This document shows, piece after piece, positions 46,076 through 58,587 of a stretch of 64,000 bases of DNA. Below the pieces are notes generated by a model, which ran no database searches, had not been told where the DNA came from, and worked only from the letters and a program-made list of their open reading frames with translations. The first letter of the stretch is position 1, and every line of letters begins with the position of its first letter. Source of the DNA: Flammula alnicola (lineage: Eukaryota > Basidiomycota > Agaricomycetes > Agaricales > Strophariaceae); contig JADNRV010000235.1 of assembly GCA_015499995.1 (NCBI GenBank), positions 1 to 64,000 of the forward strand, in the 5' to 3' direction. The translations under genes were made by a program, and so were the position numbers.

Positions 46076-46559
46076 GTCAAAAGAGACGAAAGTAAAGGAA
46101 ATCTGAGAAGCGAGGGGAGGTGGGAGTGTCACTTCTTTGGCTGAGACTTATAAGTAGTTGCGTGAAGGCCAACAACCTTCCAAATGGCAATAAGGCTGTC
46201 CCGTGACAATCGCGTGACATTCTATTATATTTTGGCGTTACTACGCACCGCTTGGTCACACAGCCTCAGGCCAGTGTATGTAGGCTTTGCAAACTCATCT
46301 GCGAGCGGAAGCCTTTTCTGCGGAACAGGCAATGCTTTGTCCAGAGGATGTCCTTTCACCCAGACACTAGGCTGTTGATGCCAACCTCAAGCTCTCGCAT
46401 TGGTTACTGGACTGCTCGGGGCCCGGCCCAGCTTTCCACCAAGTTCCACGAGGCTCAAGGTCACGTTCAGGTATGGTGTTATCCGACCAAGAATCGGAGT
46501 AGAAACGCATAAACGCATAAGTGGGATCTATCGATTACCGACTTCGAGCATTCGTTATC

Positions 46560-47201
46560 ATGTCCGATCCTACAGAAAATACGAATGAGGAGACTCTACT
46601 TGGGTGAGTAATTACATGTCAAGAGCAAACGTGATCAATGATATTGCTATTCACTAGAGCGCCTAGCAGTGCAGAGAATAAAGTTGTTGCCAATTTGGAA
46701 CATGGTGAGCGTGGGCGCACAATGTAGGTTTATCACATTAAAGTGTTGGCCCCCGCAGAGAGCAGTGACTTTCAGGGTTCTGGGGCCAGTCCAACGGAGG
46801 AGACGGTCAAAGACGGCCCTCAAGTTGCATCCTCAGAGCCCGTGGTGGCTGGTATAGAAACCTCAAGTTTGGACGACCCTATCACAGCTGAAGGTTCCAA
46901 TCCTAGTACGCTGACAGTCATCACAATTAAATTTTATATGAACTAATATGCCCTGACTTTTTCCCTTGTTAGACGCCGACTCGGGTGACGGTGGCGAAGA
47001 TAATGACTTTGAGGACGGTGATGAGGAAGAAGAAGAGGATGAACAAGATTCAGATGATGACTTTCCACGATTCGAGGAGTAGGTCTATTTTTTTCCCGTG
47101 TTCGCCGATTCCCTAATATCATTTTCTTCAGCAGACCTCGAGGGCGTATAGTTGGTCCTGTATCAGGACAGAGACCTCCGCCGAAACCTAAACCCAAATA
47201 A
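46560..47201 (+). CDS. AP1: small acidic protein with basic PRG tail
   Basis: Member of the family called AP here; no known homologue recognised. Start at 46560 (MSDPTENTNEETLLG), about 136 residues in five exons. The N-terminal two thirds are Ser/Thr/Glu-rich, then an acidic stretch (ADSGDGGEDNDFEDGDEEE, then EDEQDSDDDFPRFE). A phase-2 intron follows and the last exon encodes the basic tail RPRGRIVGPVSGQRPPPKP. The acidic exon begins in phase 1, as in AP2-AP4. No signal peptide or membrane span, so probably cytosolic or nuclear. Divergent from WT-B. Confidence 0.72.
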
Positions 47202-49165
47202 TTTTCCCTTCTAACAGTCTCCACCAGAATGTAACCCTCTTTCTGGCTGCGTCTCCAATAGAAGACTTGCGCTGTCAAACGAAAATCCTTGTCACTACCT
47301 GTATTAGGTTCCTCGAAGCACCACTCCGAGAACAACAAATTTAAAGAATGTCATCGGACTACACCCATTCAGAACTAACCGGTTCCAAGAAAGGCGCTGC
47401 GCGAGAAGATACGTAGACCCGACCGTCAACAACGAAGATTTAACAATCCGCGAGTCCGTGTACTCTCCGTGCTCTAGTCCGACACGTCATTGACAAGTTC
47501 GTGCCGTCGGACACCTCTCGAGCGGCCTACCCGCAAGCAATGATCCGGGCATAAATAAGGTTTTGGGAAGTTTCAATGCAAGTTGTACACAGCCCTTGCT
47601 CTCGCGTGGACCCTGCGGTGTGTTATATTAGCCATTCCGCTGGTAGCTCCGGCGACTGACGTATTGGCTTTTTAGTAAAGGTCGGCGCCCACAGCTCTCC
47701 GTACTTGTCCGCTTTTAGAAGAAAACTTGAGTGTCAATGATTGACATTTCTGCCCACCGCTCGGTAGCGCGAATCAAGCGCTGATTACCTAGTTCGTCGG
47801 TCGAATCGGTGTCCCAATGACTTGTCTACCCTTCACGCTATCCATCAGCACGGCCTTTACGCTTTTTTTGACAGTCAAATCATGTAATCCCGCATCACTG
47901 ACCTCGCATGCTTGCATCGCAACTGTGTCTTAGGGAGTCAGATGAGCCATTGCCGTGGCAGTACTCCCTGGTTGAGGCGGCGAGGCAAGTGTCGAATATA
48001 AAGATATCACTTGCTATCCCATTTTAATGGATATCCCGCAATGACCCCTCGGAACATGTTACTGATGGTGTTAAGTATCACTGTCAGTTGAGCTACGCGC
48101 ACACGCGCACAGCACAAAAACCGGTATGTCGGCATTTTGCTGTATCTTCTTGATCAAGTATATCGTTAACATGCTATTCAATCCGACAACGAACAGACAA
48201 CGACGTAAGTTATCATTACGTTTGCCGTACACCGCCCGTTCGCGTTCTCCACTCACTTCCCTCCAACTTGAAGCGCCCTGTGTACCTGTCGACGACCAGC
48301 CAGGATATACTTAATCAATGGCAATGTGCACACTGCTCCAGCAGTACTGCCTGCCAGCAGATCACGACAGGTATGACTTCGATCAATCAATATAGCTAAG
48401 TAGCCAAGTCATGTACTTACGCCTAGTTCATAGATGAAATCATTTAAGTGAGATGCCAATTCTGACTGTACAGGCTTCACAGACACCAACTAAAGGCTAT
48501 ACTTGGCAAGATTCTACACCATGTATTGATTGGCCAATGTTGATTCCACGCCACGTTTAGTCTTATTTGAAGGCACTAGGATAGTCCCAAATTATCGACA
48601 CCGGTTTCCCATGTAGCTGGTGCTCACATGCGCTCACAATTCAATTCATAGAAGATGGCGTGCTTACATGGCGTAAATACCTCCTTGGAGGACGCCCGAG
48701 CCCCAGGCTATTTTTGGTCGAGGTATAGCTGTATATGGGTACTTCAGTCTGGGAGCTCAGCAGGAAAAGGCTCGCCTTTCGCATCATATGTCATTGTGGT
48801 CTTTGGGAGGACTAAGGAACATTCCCGAGGCTTCTAATATCTGGTAAATCCCTCAGCTGATCTCGTTATTTTCTTATCAGCCGCTTGTGCTGTCTTAATT
48901 CAACTTTAATTGACCCAGCAATTGTTCATCTTAACGGCACCCTATTTTTATCTCAGGTGTGCGGGCGTCTATACGAGGGTATACAGCAACAGCCCCACTC
49001 AATATAGCATTTGTGGGCCGTGCATTTGTAACACTTGAGGCTGAAGGAGGGGTATAAGAATGCCGAGAAGGGTTATAAGGCCTGCACCCACAATTCAAGC
49101 TTGTTACATCCCATTCACGCACACACTCACTCACCACTACTCGCCCATACGCACCACCATACTAG
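47202..49165. other. about 2 kb without a supported gene
   Basis: Between AP1 and AP2, both plus strand. Short frames only (for example 48126-48314); I saw no remnant of WT or AP genes, no TIRs and no RNA gene. The ATG-proximal 120 bp before AP2 should hold its promoter. Confidence 0.4.
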
Positions 49166-49594
49166 ATGGCTAGCAAAATATCCGAAGCTATCGTATCCAA
49201 AGTCAAGTCAGTGTCTATTTCCAGCTTTCCTCGTATGTTGTGATTCATGAATCCATTTCATCTTTTCACACATTCACCGGGCGCCTTATACAGGAGCGTT
49301 GTTGCTCCATTCCAGCTAGGTTTAGGCACCGAGCCCCTCCAACCATCCGGAGGAAGGTAAAAATCATACCAAGTTTCCCCGTATGCGGCTTTATTGATCA
49401 AATTATTGCTCTGAATAGTGCAACAGATCCTGCAAGTACGGAGCCTGAAGTTCCTACGTATGCTTATTGTTGGTATTCGTCAAAAAGCAGCAGCGATTTT
49501 GACTTTTCTCTCTAGGTATCGCCCTCGAGGCCCTCCTAAGAAACCTACGCAGGGAACTAAACCCGTGAAACCGCGTCCAGGAAACGGAAATTAG
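49166..49594 (+). CDS. AP2: minimal member of the acidic/PRG-tail family
   Basis: About 58 residues by the splicing that fits the family: exon 1 MASKISEAIVSKVK, a short second exon SVVAPFQL, a phase-1 junction into DPASTEPEVPT, then the conserved phase-2 intron and the tail YRPRGPPKKPTQGTKPVKP ending GNGN. The acidic run is almost lost. The second-exon donor (GTTTAG at about 49320) is weak; another choice near 49356 breaks the frame. Recognised as family only from exon phases and the PRG tail, so it could be decaying. Confidence 0.5.
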
Positions 49595-50260
49595 TTCTAT
49601 TTCGTCAAACCAGAGTGCCTGCAGAGTTAACCGTCTGGAAGAATAATTGAATGATCTTTGCTGGAATACTCGATCGTCGAGTTGGACTATGACCTGCAAT
49701 TGCAAATAGACTGTCGGGCACAATCTTTGGAAAATAAATCTGCCGAAGACGATGTAATGTTACTCTATCACAGCAGTTCGAATAAGAGACGTGATAATAT
49801 ATATCGTCCACGACAACACACTGGACTGTTTTCGAAATGCTAAAGAATCGCATACCAATGCGGTTAACTTAGTGCCGGAAGATCCAACTTGAAATAAATG
49901 AAAATGAGCCTTCAATGCTTCAGGAGACTTGATGTGGCCTGGAGGGTGTGAGTTATACTAGTTCCTTTGACGCAGGCCGTCTGTATTGAATTGGGATAGA
50001 ATTAAGATTAAATACCATGATGACTATTAGATGATGGTGCTTTATATTGTCAGCCAAACATCTAAAGTCTTCAGAACTGGTTCCTGTTCTTTCAGGGAAA
50101 GCTTCTGACTAAACGGCCGAGACCTTCTCATCCGACATCTCAAATTGTGGCTTCGTTCAGAAAAAGGTAGGTAGCCTCCAAAGTTTGCCAATTATTGTAG
50201 CTTTGGGCTTTTGTAAAGCTCGACGCCGCTGTTTTGGTTAGCGTGTCGTCCCACTGATAT

Positions 50261-51130
50261 CTACCCGAAAAAGTGGAGGAAAACTCCTGCAGAGATTGTC
50301 GGTTCCGACGCACGGTTTCTCTGGCTCGAATCATTGTCGTTGGGATCAGGTTTAGGTTCGAAACTTGATTTGTCGACCTCTCCTTTCACGACAAAGTACT
50401 TGTTCCAGGCACACCATGCAACTGGATGGAGACGATGGCGCACAAAGACATGACCAGCACTCGGGTTGAAACGTCAGATCCTTGGAAGCACATGAAGCAA
50501 AAAGCGACAAGAAAGGACACCATACTGCAATTTATTACTTCTGAATATGCAAAAAGCTTGGAACCACATACCCCCACATCAGGGAAATGTAGGGCAAGCT
50601 GTAGGATGCGACGATCGTGGCAGTTATTCATGAATAGTACCTGAGACATTGTTGGATTAGGTGAATTAAGGCTAAAGTTTTGGAGCATGTACGAACCACG
50701 CCACATCGCGGTTCTGCCGGACTAAAAGCAGACAGAGGACGATGCTTCCAATACTGAAAACAATCGAAACATAGCTGGAAATCTGCGCAGGCGATTGGAG
50801 GTCGACGGTCGGGATGGCGAGTAATGCGACGTTGGCGTTTAGCATTACTGTCGCCTAGATGGGAGGAAAGCATCATTCACATAGCTTGTGATCGAATGAA
50901 ATAGATACGAGCAAAATCAGTTGCTGCCAGTCTTCCTTTGTTTTCTTCATCGACTGGCCCCAAATCCATTCCTGCAATATGCGGCCCACCCACATTCTTT
51001 GCAATATTTTTTCAAGCATGTCTGACGTCCGTCTATCTTTCTCGTAGACCTTCGGACAGTATGGTCGTATGTTCCCTGGAATTTTCCGGATCTAGTCGAG
51101 AAGATAGATTGACAGGTTTTCCTATCGTGC
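50261..51130 (-). pseudogene. WT-C: decayed WW-like/multispan membrane gene
   Basis: Pieces align in order with WT-D/E: LEKILQRMWVGRILQEWIW and QSMKKTKEDWQQLILL (about 50900-51020), MLNANVALLAIPTVDLQSP, ISSYVSIVFSIGSIVLCLL (about 50730-50845), SYSLPYISLMWG (about 50580), then MVSFLVAFCFMCFQGSDVS with VLVMSLCAIVS. The last span loses frame near 50400: the hydrophobic WCAW continuation lies in another frame. The HPxLGLE segment, both WW-like modules and the N-terminus are missing. No start codon fits, so it is a truncated pseudogene. Confidence 0.75.
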
Positions 51131-51914
51131 CTTGTTTATTTCTTCACCAGCGACAGCTTGAGTTCAATGTAGACCACAGCAGCACCAACTTCTCCACGAA
51201 TGTCGCGAATACATCCTGTATGAGGGGCATTTTGAGGATCGAGAGCAGAAGTCTATAAATTGCAATGATTCGTTTCCGTATATGTAAGGCCATTACGGGC
51301 TAGTCAGGGTGAAAGAATGGGGCATCTGGAGGAATCCATGTGTGCCCGGAGGAGTTCCGCCTCCAGAATTGTGGCATAGAGGGTTGGCAAAGTGCTGAGG
51401 CGAGCAAAGCTGCATATGTCTGTCAGGAAATGTCCGCAAACTTTAACTGATATCGACCTACCATCGTCTGGGATGAGTTATTAGAGCTTTAATCCTTCAC
51501 AAAGTATGGACTGAGAGTCGAGCATTTCTGGCGGCGTACGGTTCCGAGTCGTGTGAAACGGTTGCAGGACTAGCGGGCCGATTCTGCCGTCTCTGAGCTT
51601 GAGCGCTTCATCCAGCGATCAGAAAATTTGATAGGATTGCGGAATCAGGCTAGGATATTGATTGGCGAAAAAAATCTGTCCATTTCTTTGAAATCTCTCT
51701 TTTTCTCTCCCTTTTCCTTCCTTTTCCCTTCTTTTTCCTCTTTCGGATACCCAGTAGTATGGTGGGAGAACCATCCAGCGCGGGTATTGTTTGAAATATT
51801 TACCATCTCATTCACACAACAAGAAGGAAATATAAAAGACTTCTTATCAGTCTTACTATGTAACATCTGAATCAAGTACCAGTGTCGGCAATTTAGTATA
51901 CTACATTCAAAGTT
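51131..51914. other. no gene seen, possible decayed remnant
   Basis: Between the WT-C fragments and the 3' end of WT-D. Could once have held the 5' part of WT-C, but I could not align any WW-like module here. A pyrimidine-rich stretch runs from about 51685 to 51745. Confidence 0.4.
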
Positions 51915-54726
51915 TCAAACAACAGTTGTCTTCTGCGAGTCATACAAATATCGTCGTATTTTGAGGAGTGCAGAAAATTTCCAACGGCCGTCAGAGAGTT
52001 CAGCCTTTTCCTCTTTCTCTTCTGAATTTTGCCAACTTTCGTCATCAGACCCATGAGAGTATTTACTCTCGCTGTAGCCTCCGCCTTTCCCCCATGATGT
52101 ATACACCCACCAAGAGAGAAACACAATTGGAATACATGAAGATCCAACAATGATACGTTGCGATCCGCTTGAATTTTGGAAGCAAACGAAGCAGAAGGCT
52201 GCGAGGAAGAAGGCCACACTATGATAAGCAAGGCAGTTGATTAGCTGGCTGAATAGAGCAATAGGAGATTCTATCACATACCCCCACAGAAGGAGCGCGT
52301 AGGGCAAACCATATAGAATAGCCAAAGTTTCTAGGCCGAGCCGAGGATGAACTCGATTTGATAAGTATTGTTGCTGTAGAAGGTCAATTATGTCAATGTG
52401 AGAGCAAGCATCGAACATGAGTACTAACCACATCGCCCGCATCTCTCAATGGCCGACTAGTCTGCTTTACTAGCAGCAATCCGAGTACAATGCTTCCAAC
52501 ATAAGCAGCGATAGATAAATAGCAGGAGATTTGCGCTGGCACTCTATCGGAACCTTGATTGATATTAAGGCTTTGGATTGCCAAAAACCCAATATTGGCA
52601 TTCAACATTACTGAACCCTGGATGAATTAGAAACACAATGAGGTCAGAAGGAGGTACTCAATGATGCTCACTAAGAGAATATATCCTTTCCATTCTGTGG
52701 CCAGTCTCTTAAATAGTTGTTCCCATTCAGGTTTGTAAGCCACTTGATCCACCCACAATTGCTGCAGCGTCTTCAAATGGATATCCGGTGCCAAAAAAAG
52801 CAGAATGGAAAGCGACTTAAAGACCCAAGTGCGTCGTTCATTGGCGGGGCCATACACTGATTGGTCACGAGATAGACGGGCGTGTGCCTCTCCAGCATAG
52901 TTCCAGAATTTCGAGGAAGCTAAGATTGGATGTTAGTTATTTGCAGCTTCATAAGTAATGCGGGAATTGTTCGTCGCACCGAAGATATACATGACTCGTG
53001 CTGATACTAAATATTAGCGTCGAGGTTGAAGAAAGGCACAGGGTATATGTTTACCAATGAGACTCATGGCACCAACACAATTGCTATGGACACTCTCTAT
53101 ACAATTCAAGTTGACGATCACAAACTCGGAAAGCTGGGGATACAGATAACTCACTTTCTAGGCTGGTCGTCAAATCCAAGATCTTATACAAGTCTTTCAA
53201 CACGTATGGAGAGGTTGAGGCTGATGGTGATGTTAAGCCCTCTGCAAAGATGGTCAATATATATGATAAAGCTGAGAGACAAAGAAAAATATTCTACCTC
53301 CAACAAAGTGAAGAACAACGTCTCTCAGCTCTTCAACCAGCGACAACGACACAGCCAAGGAGTGTGGATATAGATTAAGATGGTACCTATAGAAATGGGA
53401 AAGGTATTTTAGTGATGCAGCACGGAACGAGATGCGACATGATCTACCAGTATTGTGCTTCAACGTGGTGTCCTGCCCGGGGTGCCACGCATTAGGAGAG
53501 ATAGATAACTTAGAGGTTGAATAAATAACTTACGAAGACGTCCAGGAGTATCAATGCACAAGTCATGAGCGTCATAGGTATCGAGAAAAAAGACGGCCCT
53601 AGCTTGATGATTTACGTAGTAGTAATTCCTCTGAATATCACCATCCTTGAGATACCATAGATTGTAAACAAGCTCAGCGCCTTCGGGAAGAGCAATCCCG
53701 TTCTCTAAAACGAAGTCCGCGATCATACCTAGATCCTCTATCGCTTGGTCGAGAACTTTGGCACTATAGACATCAGCATCGGTATAGACCCTCTAATGGA
53801 TGCATTGTAAGAGTCAAATTACTTGCGAGGAAAATTCTATGCCCCGGCTAACCTGTGCTTTGTGGTAGAAGTAACGCCCGCCTTCGGGATGAACATATTC
53901 TGACCACCCTTGCGGAGGAGTTGGCCTTCGGAGACACGTAGTCATTATCAGTACTAGATAATTAACCATGAACTGCGACCGAACTCACTGAACCAGAGGC
54001 GAAGTAAGAATTTCGACCACGTCAGTATTTGTGCCAGTGCTGAGCTTACTGTTTAAAGACAAATTATTAAACAAAGCGGGATGAATTGAGGCAAATTTAC
54101 GATTCTTACTAAGATCTGCTTTGTGGGTCATAACGTTGAGTGCCGTCAGGCATCATTGGTTTAATGCGAGAATATGCAAAGTAACAAGGGATCTGTGAAC
54201 TCTGAGGTTCCTCCGTGACGACGTAGCCTTCTTCGATTTCCAAACCAGCGGACTGTTCAGAGCCAATGTGCTGCAAAGGCGGATCATCAAAAGTAATGGA
54301 GAGGTGATTCACAGATCCCGATGGACTTGAATTGCAATGCGACGAGATTGCCCAGGAATCAGTATGAAACCCTTGAGATAGTGGGTATACGGAGTATGCA
54401 ACGCCTTCGAGAGGGACAATTTCGCCGTCCTGGGTTGCTTTATAAGGTGTCGCCGGGCCCCCAGAGAGGGTCGAGTGAGATGAATACTTGTCGTCATTTA
54501 TTGCGGAGCCTATCATGGCCGATGGTCTTTCGGGTTTCGATGCCTTCAGAGACGAAGGGGCATGTTTGTTGAGCAAAGATGCTTGGAGGGGAGACCAAGA
54601 AAATGCCAGTCGCTGGAGAAGTTTCGCAACCGCCTTCGTTAACAGTGACAAGGGTCGCTTCAACAGTGCTAAAGCAATCGTTCGACAAGCCATAAACACA
54701 TGTCGTAGCTGCCGAATCGCAGCCAT
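51915..54726 (-). CDS. WT-D: WW-like modules plus multispan membrane protein
   Basis: About 700 residues in ten or more exons. Start at 54726 (MAAIRQLRHVFMACRTIAL) chosen by alignment with WT-E; an ATG at 54864 in the same frame is possible. The amphipathic N-terminus (LLTKAVAKLLQRLAF) resembles that of E; a disordered region with the shared motif VPLEGVAYSVYPLS follows. Module 1 is PPQGWSEYVHPEGGRYFYH then RVYTDADVYSAKVLDQ; module 2 is NYYYVNHQARAVFFLDTYD. Then VEAQYW, LYPHSLAVSLSLVEELRDV, VVLHFVGG, HLKTLQQLWVDQVAYKPEW. Membrane spans: VMLNANIGFLAIQSL, ISCYLSIAAYVGSIVLGLL, LETLAILYGLPYALLLWG, VAFFLAAFCFVCFQNSSGS and IPIVFLSWWVYTSW. Charged tail. Complete; unknown function. Confidence 0.8.
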
Positions 54727-55462
54727 GGCCAGACAAAGAATTAGCCTTAGACCAAAGAAAATGGGATAGTCAGAAAGGGAATTGTTGTTCGCGACTATTT
54801 GAGGGAAACATAATCTTCTCAAGTCGAAGCACAGTTGAGGCGTGTTGTTGCCCCTCGGAGTCATAAAACCGAGAATAGGAGTTCTTTGGCGTATCTGAGC
54901 CTGGAAGACTGCGCGAAGTTGATGTACGGAGAGTTAGCAGGACGTGGGATGGCCGCTCATGACCATGAGGAGGGTCTCGTGAGATAACGGGGAATTGACC
55001 CTATTTCCTTTAGGCACGGTTGTTGCTCGCAGAAATTGTCCTGGCGTTAGATTGGCATTCGTTGGCATATTTGGGTCGAAGGCAGTGTGCATCGAACGCG
55101 CAAAACAGCCCCGTACCCTAACTGTATAATAAAAACTTTTTCCCAGTACAGGCATACCTGGACAGGGTGGAAAATTACGCACGATGTCTAGTCCTTGTAT
55201 GCGGTTTCTGCGTCATCATTACGCGAATCCCGGGTTACAGTCAAAGCCCTGGATAAATGTGATAATACAATAGATGGTGTCGTTTCCAGATCGATAAGTT
55301 AAACACTAGATAATACAGAAGAGTGGTATACGCGTCTCCACACCTGTGGACGAGGGTATATGTTTCCTTCCCTATCCATTACATTCGTTACATTGGTCGT
55401 GCCGGTCGTTGTCGTGGTACATTTGTCGCTGTACATTTTCCCTTCAAAATAAGAGTGCTCCA
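54727..55462. other. intergenic (or 5' part of WT-D)
   Basis: About 740 bp between WT-D and the 3' end of WT-E, both minus strand. The frame from WT-D continues upstream to an ATG at 54864; beyond that nothing is supported. Confidence 0.45.
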
Positions 55463-58400
55463 TCAAACCGCTGTCTGCCCGGAGTCATATGACCCTCGAC
55501 GAATGCTCAGAATGACAGGCAAGTTCCAAAGTCTGTTGAGAAGTGTATGCTTGGCTTGTTCTTTCTCGTCTGGTTCTTGCGAGGCTACAGCTTCAGACTC
55601 TTCTAGTTGTTCTAGTTGATCCTCGTAAGCCAGGCGGCGGTCGTCTTCGTCTTGATCGTGCTTCTTCTCCCATGAAGTGTAAATACACCAGACGATGAGG
55701 ACGGCAACCGCGGCACACAGCGATCCAACGAGACTGCGACTCCCAGTGTTTGAGCCTTGGAAACACACAAAGCAGAAGGCGGCGATGAAGGCGACCGTCC
55801 TGTTGTCAGGAAATGAAATGAATCATTCGAGCCGACAGGAGGGAAACGAGGAACACATACCCCCACATGAGCAGAGCGTATGGTAGACTGTATAATATAG
55901 CTAGCGTCTCCAAACCCAGATGAGGGTGGCTTCGCTCACGCAAGAATTGTTGCTAAGGTCCGTGATTCAGTGCTGCATCACCCAGACACTGAGAAATATC
56001 CACGTACCACGTCATCAGCGGTTTCTCGGCTTTTGGTCCGATTTTGTCTCATTAAGAGCAAGCCCAGGATAATGCTGCCGGTGTCGGCGAACACTGAGAG
56101 GTAACTCGCTATTTGTGCGGGTGATCTGTAGTTCGGATTCAAGTGGGTGTCGACACTTTGAATGGCCAAGAATCCCACGTTGGACGTCAACATAACGGTA
56201 GCCTACATATAAAGAAGATTTCAAACCGGGAAAAGTACAAGACTCCAAAAAGGATACTCACGAAGAAAATGAATTCCTGCCACTCGTCGTTCATCTTTTT
56301 CATTGACTGCATCCAAACCGAATGGTGCATGATCCCATCCACCCACATCTTTTGCAAGGTTCGCAGATGAACGTCTGGAGCCGAGAAAAGGACAAAGGAA
56401 ATGGTCTTGATGAGCCAGGTTCGTCGATTGAGAGGGTCACCGAAGACCGAAAAATCACGCTCTATGCGCGCGAACGATTCTCCATGGAAGTTGAGAAACC
56501 TCGAATGATCTGCACAAAAATGAATAAGCACATATAAGAATACGACGCAAGAACTGGACCTACAGAAGACGTACATCTGTCGCGCTAGCATGATAGTGTT
56601 AGCAGCTTCGCTTACACGAATCCCAGAGTTCTACTTACCGAAAAGGCTCATAGATCCAACACAGTCCGGTCCGACATTTTCTGAATGGAAATGAGCCATC
56701 TGAGAACACTTGAAAGGAACACCAAAATCTCACTTTCCAACTCGCCCGTCAATCCCAGAATTTTGAATAAGTCGTCCAGAGTATAGGATGCAGTCGAAAA
56801 TGGTGACGTCATGGTATCTATAGAGAAATTTTAAGAAGCGAGAAAAGTACAGACACCATAACAATCATACCTCCAATAAAATGGAGAAGGATATCTCTTA
56901 ACTCGGAAACCATACTAGTGGATAACTCTAAACTGGAGGGGTACAACTGGACAAAGTACCTTGACGAACAGATACTGTAAATGTTCGGAGCAATTGCAAA
57001 GTAGAGAGAGATCCCTCACCAGTATTGAGCTTGGATTTCATATCCTATACAAAAAGGCTCGTCAGTTAAGGAAACCTTCTTCAGGATAAGAGCTACCAAG
57101 ATGCAGGTCAGTTTTTGCGCCTTTGACCTCCCAGGTCGAGCCCATATCTGAAGTATCGAAGGTGTCCAAGAAGAAAATGGCCCGCTCGTCATGGTCGACA
57201 TAATAGTAAGTGCACTCGAAACCACCCGAGTCCTTCTTGTAACCAACATCGATCATACGTACCCAGTTATCGGGAAGGGATTTGCCTATTGGGATGCTGT
57301 TCTCAAGTCTTTCGATAACATCCACCATTTGTTCAAGAATCGAGGGATCGTAGATATCAGCATCCGTATAAACCTTCTAAGAGACAGATAATAGTTGAGT
57401 AGCGACTCGTTCTAGAGAACTGCAAGTAGACCTTTTCCGGGTGATAGAAGTAACGAGCCCCTTCAGGGTGAGCGTATCTGATCCAACCGGGGGGTGGCAC
57501 AGGTCTACCGACAATAGCCGTCAGGTAACGAAAACACTGGATTAGACAGAATAAAACGTACTTGTTGAAGACTGAAGTTAACGGTTCGATATACTTGTAA
57601 GTGTATTGTTTTCGTCTAAATAAAAATATAGTTAATAACAATCTAAAACAATTTGCTAGGATAATTATCTCACATTTTGGTCCGTCGTTCATACCGTTTA
57701 GTCTGTTCCGGCACCACAGGCGTAATGCCACTGTCTTCATTGATCGAGGATTGACCTGAAGGAAGGGGAATGACCTCCGCAGTAATGTTGCTCAAAGAAT
57801 TGCCTTCGACGGTTTCTTCGGTTATGCGCTGGTTGTACGATTGTGGTGACGAGGCTCTGGAAGCTAATGGAATGTGAAGGCTCGTTTGACTGATATGTCC
57901 GGGAGAATTGACTTCGATTGGAGAGGTAACTTCAATAACGGGTGATGGAGAACGACGATGAGAGCGAGGAGGAGAGCGATGTCGTGATGGATGTACATCG
58001 TATGGGTGAAGAAGGTCTGGCGCTGAAGTGGAGTATTGGCGACGTGGTCTAAAGTGGACAGGACGGTGGCGGGTAGGATGAAATGCATCCAGTTCAAATG
58101 TCGAACCGGCGGCTGAGTGAGAATAGTTGGATTCTGGATGGCGCGTTGACCGTGATGCATTACGACTGTGAATCGAGAGATTCTGCCCTGATCTTATTGA
58201 GGAACGTGAAGTGTTGCGAATTCCGCCAGACGAGAATGGGTAAAGGGAAGGCAACACTCCTTCGAGAGAAATAGTGTCGCCGGTTCGTGTGATGGTGTAC
58301 GCCACAGAGCTTTGTTGGGTGTCTAACTGGGATGCCTGCTCCTTCAAATCTTCCTTGACTTGGGGTTCTTCCTTTGAGCTTGTCGGTTGACCCCCCTGCG

Positions 58401-58587
58401 ACGATGACGGTGGTCTTTCGATTCTTTTCCCCCCGAATCTCAATCTTGAGCGGAAAATAGACGCCAAAAAGGCCAATCGTCGAAGAATCCTTCCAAGCGC
58501 CTGTTGTATAAGGCCTGGCTTCATAATCCGCGACAGGAGCCTGCGAATACCAAGGAGGAGTTGCGAGAGCAGCGAGGCTGTAGACAT
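55463..58587 (-). CDS. WT-E: largest WW-like/multispan membrane protein
   Basis: About 800 residues. Start at 58587 (MSTASLLSQLLLGIRRLLS); an upstream in-frame TTG is rejected. Amphipathic helix (IQQALGRILRRLAFLASIF), then a long Ser/Arg/Pro-rich disordered part with ISLEGVLPSLYPFSS, which parallels WT-D. Module 1 is PPPGWIRYAHPEGARYFYH with KVYTDADIYDPSILEQ; module 2 is CTYYYVDHDERAIFFLDTF. Then YEIQAQYW, MVSELRDILLHFIGG, FLNFHGESFARIERDF and HLRTLQKMWVDGIMHHSVW. Spans: VMLTSNVGFLAIQSV, IASYLSVFADTGSIILGLL, LETLAILYSLPYALLMWG, VAFIAAFCFVCFQGSNTGS and VGSLCAAVAVLIVWCIYTSW. The tail is acidic then basic. Closest to WT-D and WT-C. Unknown function. Confidence 0.82.
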
